From positions 186,001 through 250,000 of the forward strand of contig JAGMUV010000019.1 in assembly GCA_020744425.1 (NCBI GenBank): a DNA stretch of 64,000 nucleotides, read 5' to 3'. The notes under the pieces are model-generated. The model worked only from the letters and a program-made list of their open reading frames with translations, was not told the origin of the DNA and searched no databases. This document shows, in pieces, positions 22,098 through 33,723 of the stretch. Within the stretch, counting starts at the first letter, position 1, and every line of letters starts with the position of its first letter. The translations under genes were made by a program, and so were the position numbers. This stretch comes from Dactylonectria macrodidyma. Lineage: Eukaryota; Ascomycota; Sordariomycetes; Hypocreales; Nectriaceae.

Positions 22098-24630
22098 ATG
22101 CCCCAGCTACTCAATTGCCGGATTGTCAAGACAGGGGTCTCGAGACGCAGAGCCGCGAGAGCATGCTTGAACTGCCGGAAAAGAAAGGTCCGGTGTGATG
22201 TCACACGAACAATCCAACCATGTACCAATTGTCGACTGGATGATATTGACTGCGTCGTGGTGGACCAGCGTTCGCCAACATTGTGAGATAGCCTAGCACA
22301 TGGCATTTGTGTCTTCACTGACCTTGTACCTCCGGCAGACCTTTCTACGACCGGCCACCGACCAAGTACACGCACAGAGCATATCATGTTTCTAATGATA
22401 CCTTCAGTGGACGCGATGTTTCAACTGATGCATCAAGCCCGAAAGCTCTGGATGATGTTGAATCCCTTGACGATGGAGCCACCGTTAACGACTTGGCACT
22501 TTTACATCATTTCAACGTGAGTGGAAACATCCCGAGACATGCCAGTGAGACAGAGTCGCCACCAAGGGTCGAAATACGCCTCCGAAAGCAAGCAGAATCC
22601 TATCAGCGCAACTCTTTGGCCTCAGGTTCCCACTGGAATGAGCTCCACACAGAAGATATTTACTCCGACCCTGAACATCTTCACTTAAATGGATGTTTCC
22701 ATGTTCCAGTCCAACCTATCCTTCACAATTTTTTCCGTCACTACTTCCTATACGTCCACCCGATGCTTCCAATTCTCAATGAGGGGGATTTTTGGGACAA
22801 AATCTCCCTTGCCGAAACGCTGGGAGATAGTACCCGGATACCAGTAGTGCCTCCGGTACTCTTACAAGCAATGTTATTTGCGTCTTGTTCAGTAAATTAC
22901 CCGTCCCGTTTTGCTCGGCACATCGCTGATTTAACGGCTTTGCAAGTTCTTGTCGGAAGACATCATTCAGTCTCTAGGCTTTGGCAGCATTCGATCTGCA
23001 AAAGCTGCGCTTTATAGAAAGTCAAAGGCAAGAAGCCACCCGCGAGGTTTGATGTTAGAGACCAAGCTAATCAATTGTGATTGTAGTTACTCTATCATTC
23101 CGTCGTGCAACCTGATCATGTAGTGATGGCGCAAACTTGTCTTCTTCTGACTTATTGGTGCCCCTCCCTTGGTTCCGGTGGCAAGACCGCTAATAGCAAG
23201 TGGCTGGGACTTGCCGTTCATCACGCCAGGATGGCCAAAGCTGATGACTACTCAAAAATGTCTTGCCTTGATGGCTCTGCATTGATAGAACAGCTGAAGA
23301 GGCAAAACATTCTGAAACGGCTCTGGTGGTGCTGCGTCATAAGGGATCGCATCATGCCCCTTTGCGTTCGCAGAAGTATCCAGATTGGGCGAGAGGATTT
23401 CGATTTTCATCATACCACTCCATTGTGCGACGAAGACCTCTCAAGCGAGGTGGAGAGTTCGAGAGTGTACGACGCCAATGCGAAACGCTCTCTCATCTCT
23501 ATCATGGCTTTGATGGTCAAACTTTGCGTCATTCTCACCGATGTACTTGCCTTGGTCTACCCAAAAAACGATTCATCAGTGTCTGATGCTCAGTGTTCGT
23601 CCAAAAGACTGATGCAAATCCACGAATACAAAAGAGTATTGGAAGACTGGGCTAGTAGATCAGCGATGTCATTTCCGACAGTCTTTGCAGTCCAGTGCAA
23701 TCAAGAGCACGACTACTTGGGTGGTTCGAATTCCACTGTTCTGTTTGCACATATGCTTCAGATCTACTACCAGTAAGTCAAGCTTCTTGGCTTGATACAA
23801 CTCACATAGACATTTGTTGACATCGATTTAGTTCTTCTCACGTCGCCCTATGTAACTACGAGCTCCGTTTTGCTGTCATTTCCACAATTCTCGCACCACG
23901 TGGAAACACCTCGGCGCAGCTAGGAACCATTGACAATGTCCGAATGGAGCTATGGTCTGCATCGATAGCAATCACCGAATGCCTCGACCAACTTCTTCAA
24001 CTCCGTCTAGCCCGTTGGCTACCAAGCAGCGCCGTAGGGTGTACCGCCCTTCCACTTGCACTTCATCTGCTTGATATCAAATTACTACCTACATCTCCAG
24101 CATGTGCCAGCACCCAAAGAGCACAGAAGCAGGGTCGCCTCAACATATTGATACAGGCTATGAAGGAGTATCATCCAAAATACGACGGGGTGGATTGGAT
24201 CTCTAAAACGATTCGGTACTTCATGGAGTGCACCTATCTTGATGAAGACATGTCCACATATTGGGACCCAATTGTTTCAAAGAACCGGAGCTGGACAGAA
24301 AGCCACGATATGTCTTCAATGGATATTCTTACAAAGAATCCAACCTGCTACCTCAAGCTGGCCCTCACCCTTGACCTAAGCTTGAGTCATGATCGGTTGC
24401 CTGAAGAGAAAGATTTTCCATTCAGATTAAGAGGGCTCATCAGCAAGACTGGTTGTCTTCTCCCAATGCTTTTCAAGCAGGGGGGAGGAGATGATTCTGA
24501 TTCAGAAGACAATATGAGAAGCCAACGGGGGCACGTTTCTAGGGTACAACCTCCTCTGATGCTTCCAAACTTTGCTGAATGGGTTCAAAATGACCGTTCA
24601 CTTTCTTTTGCTCAAGAAATGGGTTTATAA
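22098..24630 (+). CDS. Zn2Cys6 transcription factor 2
   Basis: Model: exons 22098-22282, 22339-22891, 22947-23027, 23087-23772 and 23832-24630, 767 residues. The zinc cluster uses Cys23, 26, 33, 42, 45 and 52. The intron 22892-22946 was found because its removal restores SCSFLSEDIIQSLGF, and the intron 23028-23086 starts with GC (AAG|GCAAG), a GC-AG intron that gives the family block ALYRKSKLLYH. The middle-homology domain includes LLLTYW and RLWWCCVIRDRIM. It has no close resemblance to regulator 1 beyond the family, so the two are not recent duplicates. It reads toward the lactonase-like gene and may control that side of the block. Confidence 0.88.
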
Positions 24631-25054
24631 CTTAGATATTAGGCGGAATAGATCAACAGAAAAGATGATTTACTGGCGAACCACTAGCAACACTTTCAAA
24701 GCTACGTGGAGACATGCATATGCTATTTTGAAACAATAAATCTCCATTTGCTTCATCACCTCCGGTCATACACTTCCTTAATTGATTGCTAAATAATATT
24801 CAAAAGCGCCTTGGCATTGTATAATGTTTTCTACAGCTCACTTCGATAGGGTCGTAGATTTATTCACGCCAATCATTTCCTATCTCCTGATCATAGTGTG
24901 TGTTGATTTCCAGCGGAACTTATATCCGTCAGTTCCGTAGTCACCGGAAACCGTTTAATTGCACCTTCAGCAATGTCCTCAAAGTCTAGATTGAATTCAT
25001 GTAACCCTTTCGCACCACATTGAATCTTTTGCCATCATACCTTGTTTCTTCGTC
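24631..25054. other. Intergenic, upstream of lactonase-like gene
   Basis: 424 bp, AT-rich, with no gene recognised. Confidence 0.5.
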
Positions 25055-26224
25055 ATGACCATGGGCGATATCAAACCCCGACTCGCGCCAACTCTCAGTA
25101 TCCCCAAGGGTGACCAAACATGCTCCGTGTCAATCATCGATACCACATGCAACCTCACAGTGCCGGCCGATACCTTGGTTGAGCCTGTGATACCCGGCCA
25201 TGAGTTGATGAATTTTCCGACAGTAGCCTTCCTGATCACTCACCAGAAGTCGCGCAAACAGTTACTCTTTGACCTGGGTTGTCGTAAAGACTTCTGGAAT
25301 TTGCCCCAACCCATAGCGCAGACCATCGATCTGAAAGTCCCCGGAATTAAAGTTGAAAAAAGTCTCATCGACATATTGCTCGATGGTCAAGTCGACATCT
25401 CAAATATTGAGGCAGCAATCATCAGCCATCACCATTATGACCACATGGGAGACCCAACTACGTTTCCGTCTACCATGGCCCTCATTGTTGGCCCTGGGTT
25501 TTCTAAGAACTTTCTCCCTGGCTATCCAACCAAGAAGGAGTCACCTGCGTTTGAAGCTGCCTTCTCAGGTCGTACAATTAAAGAAGTCTCGTTCTCCACA
25601 GATCTAATCGTCGCTGGTTACCTCGCAGTTGACTACTTCGCCGATGGAAGCCTCTATATCCTAGAGACCCCCGGACATGCCATCGGTCACCTCTCTGCGT
25701 TAGTTCGGACAACCTCAGACACTTTTGTGTTCCTTGGAGGTGATATTTGTCATTTCGGGGGAGCATTCAGGCCTACAAAATACGTGCCGATGCCGAGCAT
25801 GCTTAGCAGCAGCGAGTTAGCAGACCACAAACGCCATGCAGCATTTGTCGCCTGCTCGCAGTTTACAGCTTGTCATCCTCACCCAGAAAATGCGAGGACT
25901 TCGCCTTTCTACAAGCCATGTAGTCGGAGTGACTCTTGGTACATCAACCCATCCCTTGCCAACAAGAGTATCGGCCTGCTCGCCGAACTAGACGCAAATG
26001 ACAAGGTGCTGGTGCTTATTGCGCATGATCCGTCAGTAATGGGAGCCATAACATTCTTCCCAGATGGACCCTTGAACGGCTGGTATAGGGCCGGGTGGAA
26101 ACAGAAACTACGATGGGGTTTCTTAGACGAACTCCCAGTGGATGGGAAGCCCGGCAAGTATCTTGTTGACGGAACATATATGGATGGAAGCCTTATAAAG
26201 ACATTGGATGGACACAAGTGCTGA
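25055..26224 (+). CDS. Metallo-beta-lactamase-fold hydrolase, lactonase-like
   Basis: An intronless frame of 389 residues. The metal motif HHHYDHMGD at 125-133 fits HxHxDH, and the downstream TPGHAIGHLS supplies the next metal histidine, with FLGGDICHFGG providing the bridging aspartate. The N-terminal strands (FLITHQKSRKQLLFDLGCRKD) are those of fungal members related to N-acyl homoserine lactonases. The family hydrolyses lactone or ester rings with two zinc ions. There is no signal peptide, so it is probably cytosolic. Placed within a few genes of a Baeyer-Villiger-type enzyme, it is the natural candidate to open the lactone that enzyme would make. That pairing is inferred, not shown. Confidence 0.88.
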   Translation: MTMGDIKPRLAPTLSIPKGDQTCSVSIIDTTCNLTVPADTLVEPVIPGHELMNFPTVAFLITHQKSRKQLLFDLGCRKDFWNLPQPIAQTIDLKVPGIKVEKSLIDILLDGQVDISNIEAAIISHHHYDHMGDPTTFPSTMALIVGPGFSKNFLPGYPTKKESPAFEAAFSGRTIKEVSFSTDLIVAGYLAVDYFADGSLYILETPGHAIGHLSALVRTTSDTFVFLGGDICHFGGAFRPTKYVPMPSMLSSSELADHKRHAAFVACSQFTACHPHPENARTSPFYKPCSRSDSWYINPSLANKSIGLLAELDANDKVLVLIAHDPSVMGAITFFPDGPLNGWYRAGWKQKLRWGFLDELPVDGKPGKYLVDGTYMDGSLIKTLDGHKC

Positions 26225-27366
26225 GTACCAGGATCAAGCAGGTGAAGATGCGCATGCATTTATAGTGACATCTTCGACAATTATTCTTTGATATTTCAAC
26301 GAAATACTATTTGCATGCACGTCTCTTACTTATTCGATTACACCGCTGAACGCCTTATCTATGAAAAGCCCGGTAATAGAGCATTGCTAGCCATGAGAGA
26401 AATGAAGCTCGTGCTGGAACGAACACTAGGTAACGACTCGTCATGCATAAACATAGTATCCTCATTTCCTTTATTTGACTTCGTCTTTTCCACGTTATCC
26501 GTCACACATGACGGAGCATCTCGCGCAAAGATTATGCCATCATAATTAATCTACATGGTTTCTTTGATGCTAATGAATTTACTGCCAGCTCCATCAAGGG
26601 GCAGGTCGCTACTACCACAATGTAAACAAAAACTCAAGTTCTTTTTCCATGGTTCAAGCATTTTAACACCAAATGCTTCCACGGTTGTCGCATAGTTTAA
26701 CACTTACTTGCACTGCGATATTTGCCCCTGTGGAGGTCCTCCCGCCGACCATCATACCGCCAGTAGTTCTGTGTGAAAGAAATTCTAATAATACTTGGCA
26801 GTTGACACAGACGAAAATCCCTCACGTCGAAAAATGCAAATTAGGAACTGGATCTTTGAGTCATTGATATGCTTGATTCGAACACTAGTTCTGAGATTCC
26901 GTTTGGGAGTTAGAGCCAAGTGTCAAGAATGGTCTCCATAGATACTGCTGATTCATGCCTCATGTGTCGTCAGGCATCATGCCTCAATAATGACTTGTCA
27001 TTCCCAGGTAACCATGGGGGGGAGGATTCAATCTTTCCTCTCTTGTGAGTACATTATGGGTGATAGTATACTAATCTATTGGGGTTAGGCTGACTCCATT
27101 CAACCCCCCATGGATTGAATTGAACCGCCAAACAAGCATTTGACCCCCTGCCGCGAAAGCCTTCATGACTCATGTCAGCCTCTCCGCCTTCAAGTCCTCA
27201 AATTGTGGCAGGCGAAGTGAGGCTCATTCATTTTGAGTGTCTGGACTCTCCAGTTGATAAACATCATGTCATCGGCTTATCGCCAACCATAGGATCCTAC
27301 GCCCTCGACGCGATCACCCATCCAGGCACCTGACTAGTGGTACCGTCCATCACCCCAACGGTCGTC
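26225..27366. other. Intergenic upstream of the CoA ligase
   Basis: 1.14 kb with no gene recognised. It contains the palindromic CATGACTCATG at 27164-27174 and two copies of CATGCCTCA near 26955 and 26980. Confidence 0.5.
27164..27174. promoter_or_regulatory. Palindromic CATGACTCATG site
   Basis: An 11-base perfect palindrome around the AP-1 core TGACTCA, about 195 bp upstream of the CoA ligase start. It is the extended form of the element seen upstream of the aldehyde dehydrogenase and transporter genes. Confidence 0.45.
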
Positions 27367-29098
27367 ATGATTTTCAAATCTCAAAGTCCAGACATAAATG
27401 GTGAGTTAAGCAAGTGCAGTGCTACTTTTCCGTTACTAATACAAATGATAAGTGCCTCCGGATCAGTCTTTGTGGGACAGGCTTTTTGAATCAATCGAGT
27501 CAGCGATTTGTAAAACTTCCCAGTCTGAAGTCCAAGGCTTCACAGATGCCATCACCCAGGAGAGCATCAGTTATTTGGATTTGAGACGTCATGCCACTGC
27601 TCTTTCCACAGCCTTGTCCATCTACCATGATATCCAGCACGGCGACGTGGTCATTGTTTGTGGCAGAAACTCTATCTGGTACCCCGTTGCAACACTCTCA
27701 GCAGTTCGACTTGGAGCTATTGCTTGCGGTGTTTCACCAGAGTACACCGAGGACGAACTTGCCTTCAGCTTGCGTGTAAGCAAAGCCAAAGTCATATTTG
27801 CGACCACGGACACATTAAGCAAGGCGTATGCGGCGGCGCTGAAGGTCGGGCTTAAGAAAGAAAATGTCATCCTCACGAGCGGTACGAGTAACAGCACGCC
27901 CAGTATTCATGGCCTCTTGAAAAGGGTTCGGGACTCTGTTACTATCCAAGAGGTTTCTCAATTCCGCATACCTCAGGGGAAGACTAACCGTGATGTTTGC
28001 GCATTTCTCTGCTTTAGCAGCGGCACGACGGGACTCCCGAAGGCCGTTATGCTGTCTCATGCCAATATCATTGCTCAATGCCTCCAGGTAGAGCAGATCA
28101 CCCCCTCAGATCACAGAAAGATCTTGGCAGCTTTACCATTCTACCACATTACTGGCATCGTGCACCAACTCCATCTTCCAATCCTTCTCAACGCTCGCGT
28201 ATATGTCCTATCGACATTCACCATGGACTTGCTGTTGAAAACCGTCGCCGATAACAAGATCAAAGAGCTGCTTGTTGTGCCCCCGATTCTCATTCGCTTA
28301 GTGCGAGAACCCAAACTCGTGGACAACTATGATCTCTCGCATGTGGCTCGATTTTCTTCTGGCGCTGCTCCCTTGTCCCAAGAAATCCTCACGCTCTTAG
28401 AGAAGAAGTTCCCTGGTACTGGCTTCAAACAAGGCTACGGAATGACAGAGTCATGTTCTGCAATCACGTCTCACCCGCCGTCAAAGTATGCCTACAAATA
28501 TGCCGACCGAGTTGGGATGCTAGTAGGATCAACCGAGGTGAGGATCGTAGATCCTACAAACGGAAAAGACTGTGGAATTGGCCAGGTGGGAGAGATTTGG
28601 GCCCGGGGACCACAAGTAGCCATGGGCTACCTGAACAACAAAAAGGCAACGGCTGAGACGTTTGATCAGGACGGTTTCTTGCATACAGGTGATATCGGCA
28701 AGTTCGATGAGGAAGGGTTACTTTCCATCACGGACAGAATGAAAGAGATGATCAAGGTGAAGGGGATTGGAGTTGCTCCAGCAGAGCTTGAGGATCTTCT
28801 CCTCGGACACCCCTTGGTAAACGATACAGCAGTGCGCGGGATTCCAGACGATTCAGCAGGGGAGCGACCAAAGGCGTATGTGGTTTTGGAACCTTCCAAC
28901 TCGTTGCCGTCGGCAGATGCTGCTCGCCAACTGATACAATTTGTCAAGTCAAAGAAGGCTAGGCATAAGTGGATTGTGGAAGTGGACATCGTCTCCAAGA
29001 TCCCGAAGAGTGCGTCTGGAAAGATTTTAAGAAAGAACCTCCATCAGCTAGAAGTCGTTGTCAGTATCCGGGACGAAAGGCGTAGGGTAAAGCTTTAG
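27367..29098 (+). CDS. AMP-binding acyl-CoA / 4-coumarate-CoA ligase-like enzyme
   Basis: Model: exons 27367-27400 and 27453-29098, 559 residues. The tiny first exon (34 nt) gives the family N-terminus MIFKSQSP and joins in phase 1. The AMP-binding loop SSGTTGLPK is at about 200-208, followed by GYGMTESC, the TGD motif in FLHTGDIGKFDEEG, the hinge DRMKEMIKVKG and the C-terminal catalytic lysine region PKSASGKILRK. The length is normal. Enzymes of this group activate carboxylic acids to CoA thioesters using ATP. No clear C-terminal peroxisomal tripeptide was seen (it ends VKL, a weak variant). It would activate the acid made by the neighbouring dehydrogenases for beta-oxidation. Confidence 0.92.
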
Positions 29099-29523
29099 AT
29101 CATAAACTACTTACACTTAGATGTCAATCTAGCTCTGTTTCACTGTGGCAGTCGCCACGATGTCGAACTGAATCTTACCTTATTATACCAACGTGACAAC
29201 CTAATCGTCTAGACATCTCCAATGATGAACGCAAATATCTAGGAATCAGACTAGCGAAGAAGAGATAACTCATCATCTACAAATCATCAGAATCAGACAC
29301 ATTCTTAGTACTTCTTTAAAAGGCCACTCTGGTCAATTCCAGTTCGTGTTACATAATTATTCTAGATCAGATTCTCAATCCCCACGTTCACGTCCGCACA
29401 ACTAAACAACCCTATTCACTATGGACCTCAAAGTATCAAGTCCTACGTTGATCATCCAAGGATCACTGTTACTCGTCGGGATTAATTCTTTAGAGGGCTA
29501 ACATAGTAGGATCACGATCCGCG

Positions 29524-29562
29524 AAAAAAAAAAAAAAAAGAAAAGAAAAAAAAAAAAAGAAG
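29524..29562 (+). repeat. Polypurine (A-rich) tract
   Basis: Thirty-nine bases of A interrupted only by single Gs. It may be a low-complexity expansion or the tail of an old retroposed sequence; nothing recognisable precedes it. Confidence 0.7.
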
Positions 29563-29970
29563 GTCGCGAGAGCACCTAGAGAGGCGGCAAAGAACGCTCC
29601 TAGGCTCTATATCTATAATTTCAGCTACACAAAGTGGTAAAACTCAAAGACGATAAGAATCATCAACCAGTAAATCCCCAACAGGTTTATGTAAGCTTCC
29701 CGTGGTTACCTATCTAATTATTGACGACCTGCAACTTCCGCTTCATCGATCACTCCCCAGCCCGAAACGGCTAGCCTGTCTTCCAAGGGGCCTCAACGTG
29801 CATATTCCGACCTTGGTAATCAACACTTGGAATTTACCTGACGAAGAATACGAGGCGCTTCGTTTCCTCAACGTGTTGTCGCTAGTGTCGAGGGGGCCTA
29901 GTGCTGAATTATGCTTCGTCCCAGATCCACAACTAAAGTGACATGAGTAATGTCACTTTGCCCCAATTAA

Positions 29971-29979
29971 CATGACTCA
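29971..29979 (-). promoter_or_regulatory. CATGACTCA (AP-1-like) site
   Basis: CATGACTCA lies about 300 bp upstream of the AtuA-like gene start, another copy of the core found across this block. Confidence 0.35.
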
Positions 29980-30273
29980 ACTTCCAAACTTATAGAACTG
30001 AGAGGACATCGCTCATGGCTACGTCGATAGATTCACCCCAGTTTTAATTAGTGTACGATGCTGGCGGAACATCGCCACAGACATGAGTAATCCTTCATTT
30101 ACTTCTCGCACACAGAGCTCAGCATCACAGCCTATCTATTATTCAGTGTAAAATAAAGATATCGTCCGATGATAACTATAGCTGACTGCCATCCCAAGGT
30201 TTAGCCATCGGTAAGCCGTGCCTTTTAGAAAACTACAGATTTAGAATTCGACATCAATCCCTGACGACGCAGC

Positions 30274-32239
30274 ATGACCCAAATCAGCGACGCTCCACTT
30301 CGGATTGCATCCGCTTCCGGGTCTGTCACGGATCGTCGTCACGCTCTTGCCGACCTCGCCAAGAATGAAGACGTTCAATTCATTGTGGGCGACTGGCTGT
30401 CAGAGTATAACATGACCATGAGAGGAGGAGGCAAAGTCGACAGCCAAGGAGCTTCGGATGAGTTTGAAACTTCCTTTTTGGATGCATTGGTACCGGCCCT
30501 GCCGTATCTCAAATCAAACAAGATCAAAATTGCAGTCAATGCAGGCGCCAGCGACACCCGAAAGCTCCACGATGCTGTTGCCGAAAAGATCAAAGCAATT
30601 GGATCGAACCTTCGAGTGGCATGGGTTGGTGGTGACGAGGTGACTGAGCTCGTTCAAGACATGATTACCCAGGGCGAAGAGTTCAAAAACCTCACCACTG
30701 GTAACGTACCTCAGAGAAACTAGCACATCATTTCACTAACTACTTCAAGGGAAGAAGATTTCCGAATGGGATTTTGAGCCAATCTACGCTCAATGTTATC
30801 TTGGGTGCTGGGGCATCGTTGAGGCTCTGACGCAGGGTGCAGACATTGTTCTATGTGGTCGAGTGGCCGACGCATCACCTACTATTGCTTGTGCAGCCTA
30901 CTACTATGGCTGGGGCCGAGAAGATTATCAGCAATTAGCAGCCGGGCTTTTGGCCGGCCACTTTATCGAGTGCTCAACATACGTCACCGGTGGTAACTTT
31001 TCTGGCTTCAAAAGTCTGCCCGGACAAACACTCAACCTCGGATTCCCGATCGTTGAGATGAAACGCAACGGCGAGTTCTATGTTACCAAGCAAAAAGAAA
31101 GTGGTGGAATGGTTACAGTTGATACATGCAAAGCGCAGTTGCTCTATGAAATCCAGGGGCCGCTATACTACAACTCAGATGTGGTTGCCCAGCTGGATGC
31201 CATCAAAATCAAACAGGCTGGCGAAAATCGAGTGTGAGTCTTTGGCCTTTGTATTTCGAGACATTGCCAGTACTAACACAAGCCAAGTTTCATCACAAAT
31301 GTTGGCGGAATGATGCCCCCTCCAACGACTAAGGTAGGCATCACAGCCAAAGGCGGTTTCCAAGCTGAGGCGCACTACTTCTTATGTGGACTTGACATTG
31401 AGGAAAAAGCCGCCTTCTTGGAGCGTCAGGTGCGTGTCGGCCTGGACGAGTCGAAGTATCACTGCTTGAAGTTCCGGATCAACGGCCGGTGTCCAGTGAA
31501 TCCCCGCAACCAGGATGCGGCGACAGTTGACTTTCGTATTTTTGCCCAGGCAAAAAACGAAGAAGATCTATCGCAGAAGAACTTCTTCCTGCCAGTCACA
31601 GACACCATCATGCAGACTTACCCAGGCGCTACCTTTGCCGTCGATGCCCGACAAGCTGCGCCAAAGCCGTACTTTGAATACTGGGTAGCCTTGTTGCCTC
31701 AGAGCAGTATTCAGCATAAATGTTACGTTCCTTCAAAGGGAGTTGAAACCTCGATTTCAGCACCAGTCAACTGTCAAAAGTTTCTTTACGACCAGTCAAC
31801 CTACGAAACCCGAGACCCGATTGATCTTTCGTCACTAGGTCCTACAACGAGAGCGCCCCTTGGCTACGTCGTCCATGCTCGGTCTGGTGATAAGGGTTCA
31901 GATGCCAACGTGGGGTTCTTTACTCGAAATGCTGACGAATGGGATTGGTTGCGAAGCCTGCTGACAGTCGAGAAAGTGAGGGAGCTCCTGGGTGAGGACG
32001 ATACTGGGAAGCCCATCTTTCGCTTCGAGCTTCAGAATATCTCAGGTATGACATGCTCTTTCCACATTCTTTCAAAGCTAACCAGATACGTAGCGGTGCA
32101 CTTCCTCCTCAAAGACCACTTAGATCGTGGTGTAGCTTCTAATTCAAGCTATGATGTTCTTGGAAAGAATGTGGCTGAGTACTTGCGGTGTAAACAGGTA
32201 GACATCCCGAATAAGTTTCTTGAGCGTGGGAAGATTTGA
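30274..32239 (+). CDS. AtuA-like (DUF1446) protein, acyclic terpene utilisation family
   Basis: Model: exons 30274-30700, 30750-31233, 31288-32045 and 32094-32239, 604 residues. The last intron is 48 bp and leaves the frame open if retained, but removing it restores NISAVHFLLKDHL, the usual block there. The N-terminal three quarters match DUF1446/AtuA (IASASG, FIVGDWLSEYNM, GGDEV, LCGRVADASPT, GGNFSG). The C-terminal part carries VHARSGDKGSDANVGF, the small AtuA-like domain that is separate in some bacteria. AtuA is needed for geranyl- and citronellyl-CoA breakdown in Pseudomonas, but its reaction is not well defined. Next to a CoA ligase it suggests terpenoid- or branched-chain-derived CoA esters as substrates, by inference. 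Confidence 0.9.
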
Positions 32240-32475
32240 AAATCTGGAATACAAGTGATCAAATAGTAAATTTCACATTTACTTCGCTTCATCAAGCCGC
32301 ATCATTTTTTTATGCAACCATTCATCCGCCGTCTGAGGAGCCCTCGGCCTTGCAGGATGGAGAGTTGCCAGTTAACCAAGAACCCTTTCACATTTCCAAA
32401 CAATAAATTTAGCTCTCATAGTATTCTTTTTCTGTCTTAAGACAAGCAATATCTCCCGGCGTTCGATCCAAGCTA

Positions 32476-33723
32476 TCACTTTCCTGTATTCATATCGTTG
32501 TTGGCGTCATAATCGTGGTTCGTAATATGCTCCGGGTAGGCCAAATTTCCTTGCTTAAGCACTTGCTCCATTGTTTCCATCACAGCTAAGGTCTCATTCA
32601 ATGGCATAATCTCACTTTCAGTCTTGCCATCCCTGATGCATCTTGCAACTTCATCAGCTTCCCAGAAAAAGCCATGTCCCAAGCCACCACGTAAACTGTC
32701 TTTCGGAATTGAGCATTCCACTATGTCAACATCGTCCGCGGCACCGGTTCTTACTATGCGGAAACTCTTCGGCTGATATGCTGGGTGAGCCACGGATATC
32801 TCGCCTTTCGAACCCTGAATGAGAATTCCATAAGCGTGGCCCGCTGCTTCTGCATCAGTAGCAACGCGAAGCGAACTTGTGGCGATGCCGAGAGTTCCAT
32901 GATTGGGAAAGTGACAAATAATTGCAATGCTTTCATCCACGCCAGTGTGGTACTTGTTCATTGCTGAAAGGACAGTCGGCTTTTCCTTTGTCGGCTCTGG
33001 TTGTAGGTGGAATAAGATCTGAAAGACCCAGGTGAGGCTATAGAGACCATAGTTTAGCAGTGTACCGCCTGCTAGATCGAGGTTCACCATGCGATGAGAG
33101 TCCGGAACTATCAGTTGCCCACTCTCATTCGAGAATTTGTTGAAAGAGAGATCTGCCGTCACTCGCGAGACATCTCCTATCTCCCCACGAGTCACAATAT
33201 CGCGTATTTTCTGGCTTATTGGCATGAACCTGGTCCAAACCGCCTCCATCAAAAACAAGTTCTTGGTGCGTGCGAGATCCACTAATCGACGGGCTTGCTC
33301 AGCGGTGACAGTAAATGCCTTTTCACAAAGGACGTGCTTTCCGGCAGACAGTGCTAGCATCGCGTTCTGAAAATGATGGGAGTGCGGAGTGGCAATATAA
33401 ACGATATCAACATCCGGGTTTGAGACAAGTTCAGAATATGAGCCATAGACGGCAACATCGTAACCGGCATTGATTCGCGTTGCAAAGGCATGAGCATTCT
33501 CGACATGGCGAGAGGCGACAGCAGCGATTCGATGTTGCACATCAGAAACACCTCGAGAACCAGGATCAGTCAAAAGATCCTGACTGAAAGCTATGAAATG
33601 TTAGTATTTTCTAATACAGTTTCGGACGCGGCATCCAAGAGCTTTTATTTCATAAATTTGCGTACCTTCGGCAACAGACCCTGTGGCCATGATGCCCCAA
33701 CGAAGGGAAAATGGAGATGTCAT
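32476..33723 (-). CDS. Gfo/Idh/MocA family oxidoreductase (dihydrodiol dehydrogenase-like)
   Basis: Model on the minus strand: exons 33723-33666 and 33590-32476, 390 residues. The N-terminal Rossmann fold starts RWGIMATGSVAEAF, with the strand DIVYIATPHSHH and the EK motif in LCEKAFTVTAEQA (Lys of the EKP-type motif). The C-terminal domain has the family beta-sheet (GGTLLNYGLYSL, LIQGSKGEI). The best family match is to fungal trans-dihydrobenzenediol dehydrogenase-like proteins, which use NADP and act on sugars or cyclic diols. The gene converges with AtuA-like, with 236 bp between stops. A role in a cyclic diol or alcohol step of the block is possible. Confidence 0.9.

Larger units (their letters stand above)
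29099..30273. other. Intergenic with a polypurine tract
   Basis: 1.17 kb with no gene recognised. It contains an A-rich/AG tract at 29524-29562 and, nearer the next gene, CATGACTCA at 29971-29979. Confidence 0.5.

Noticed and set aside
18506..24630. A secondary-metabolite cluster controlled by the two Zn2Cys6 genes
   Set aside because: No polyketide synthase, non-ribosomal peptide synthetase, terpene cyclase or prenyltransferase was found in the window; the enzyme set is catabolic.
29524..29562. Poly-A-like tract as the tail of a retrotransposon
   Set aside because: No reverse transcriptase or other element sequence precedes it and no target duplication was seen.
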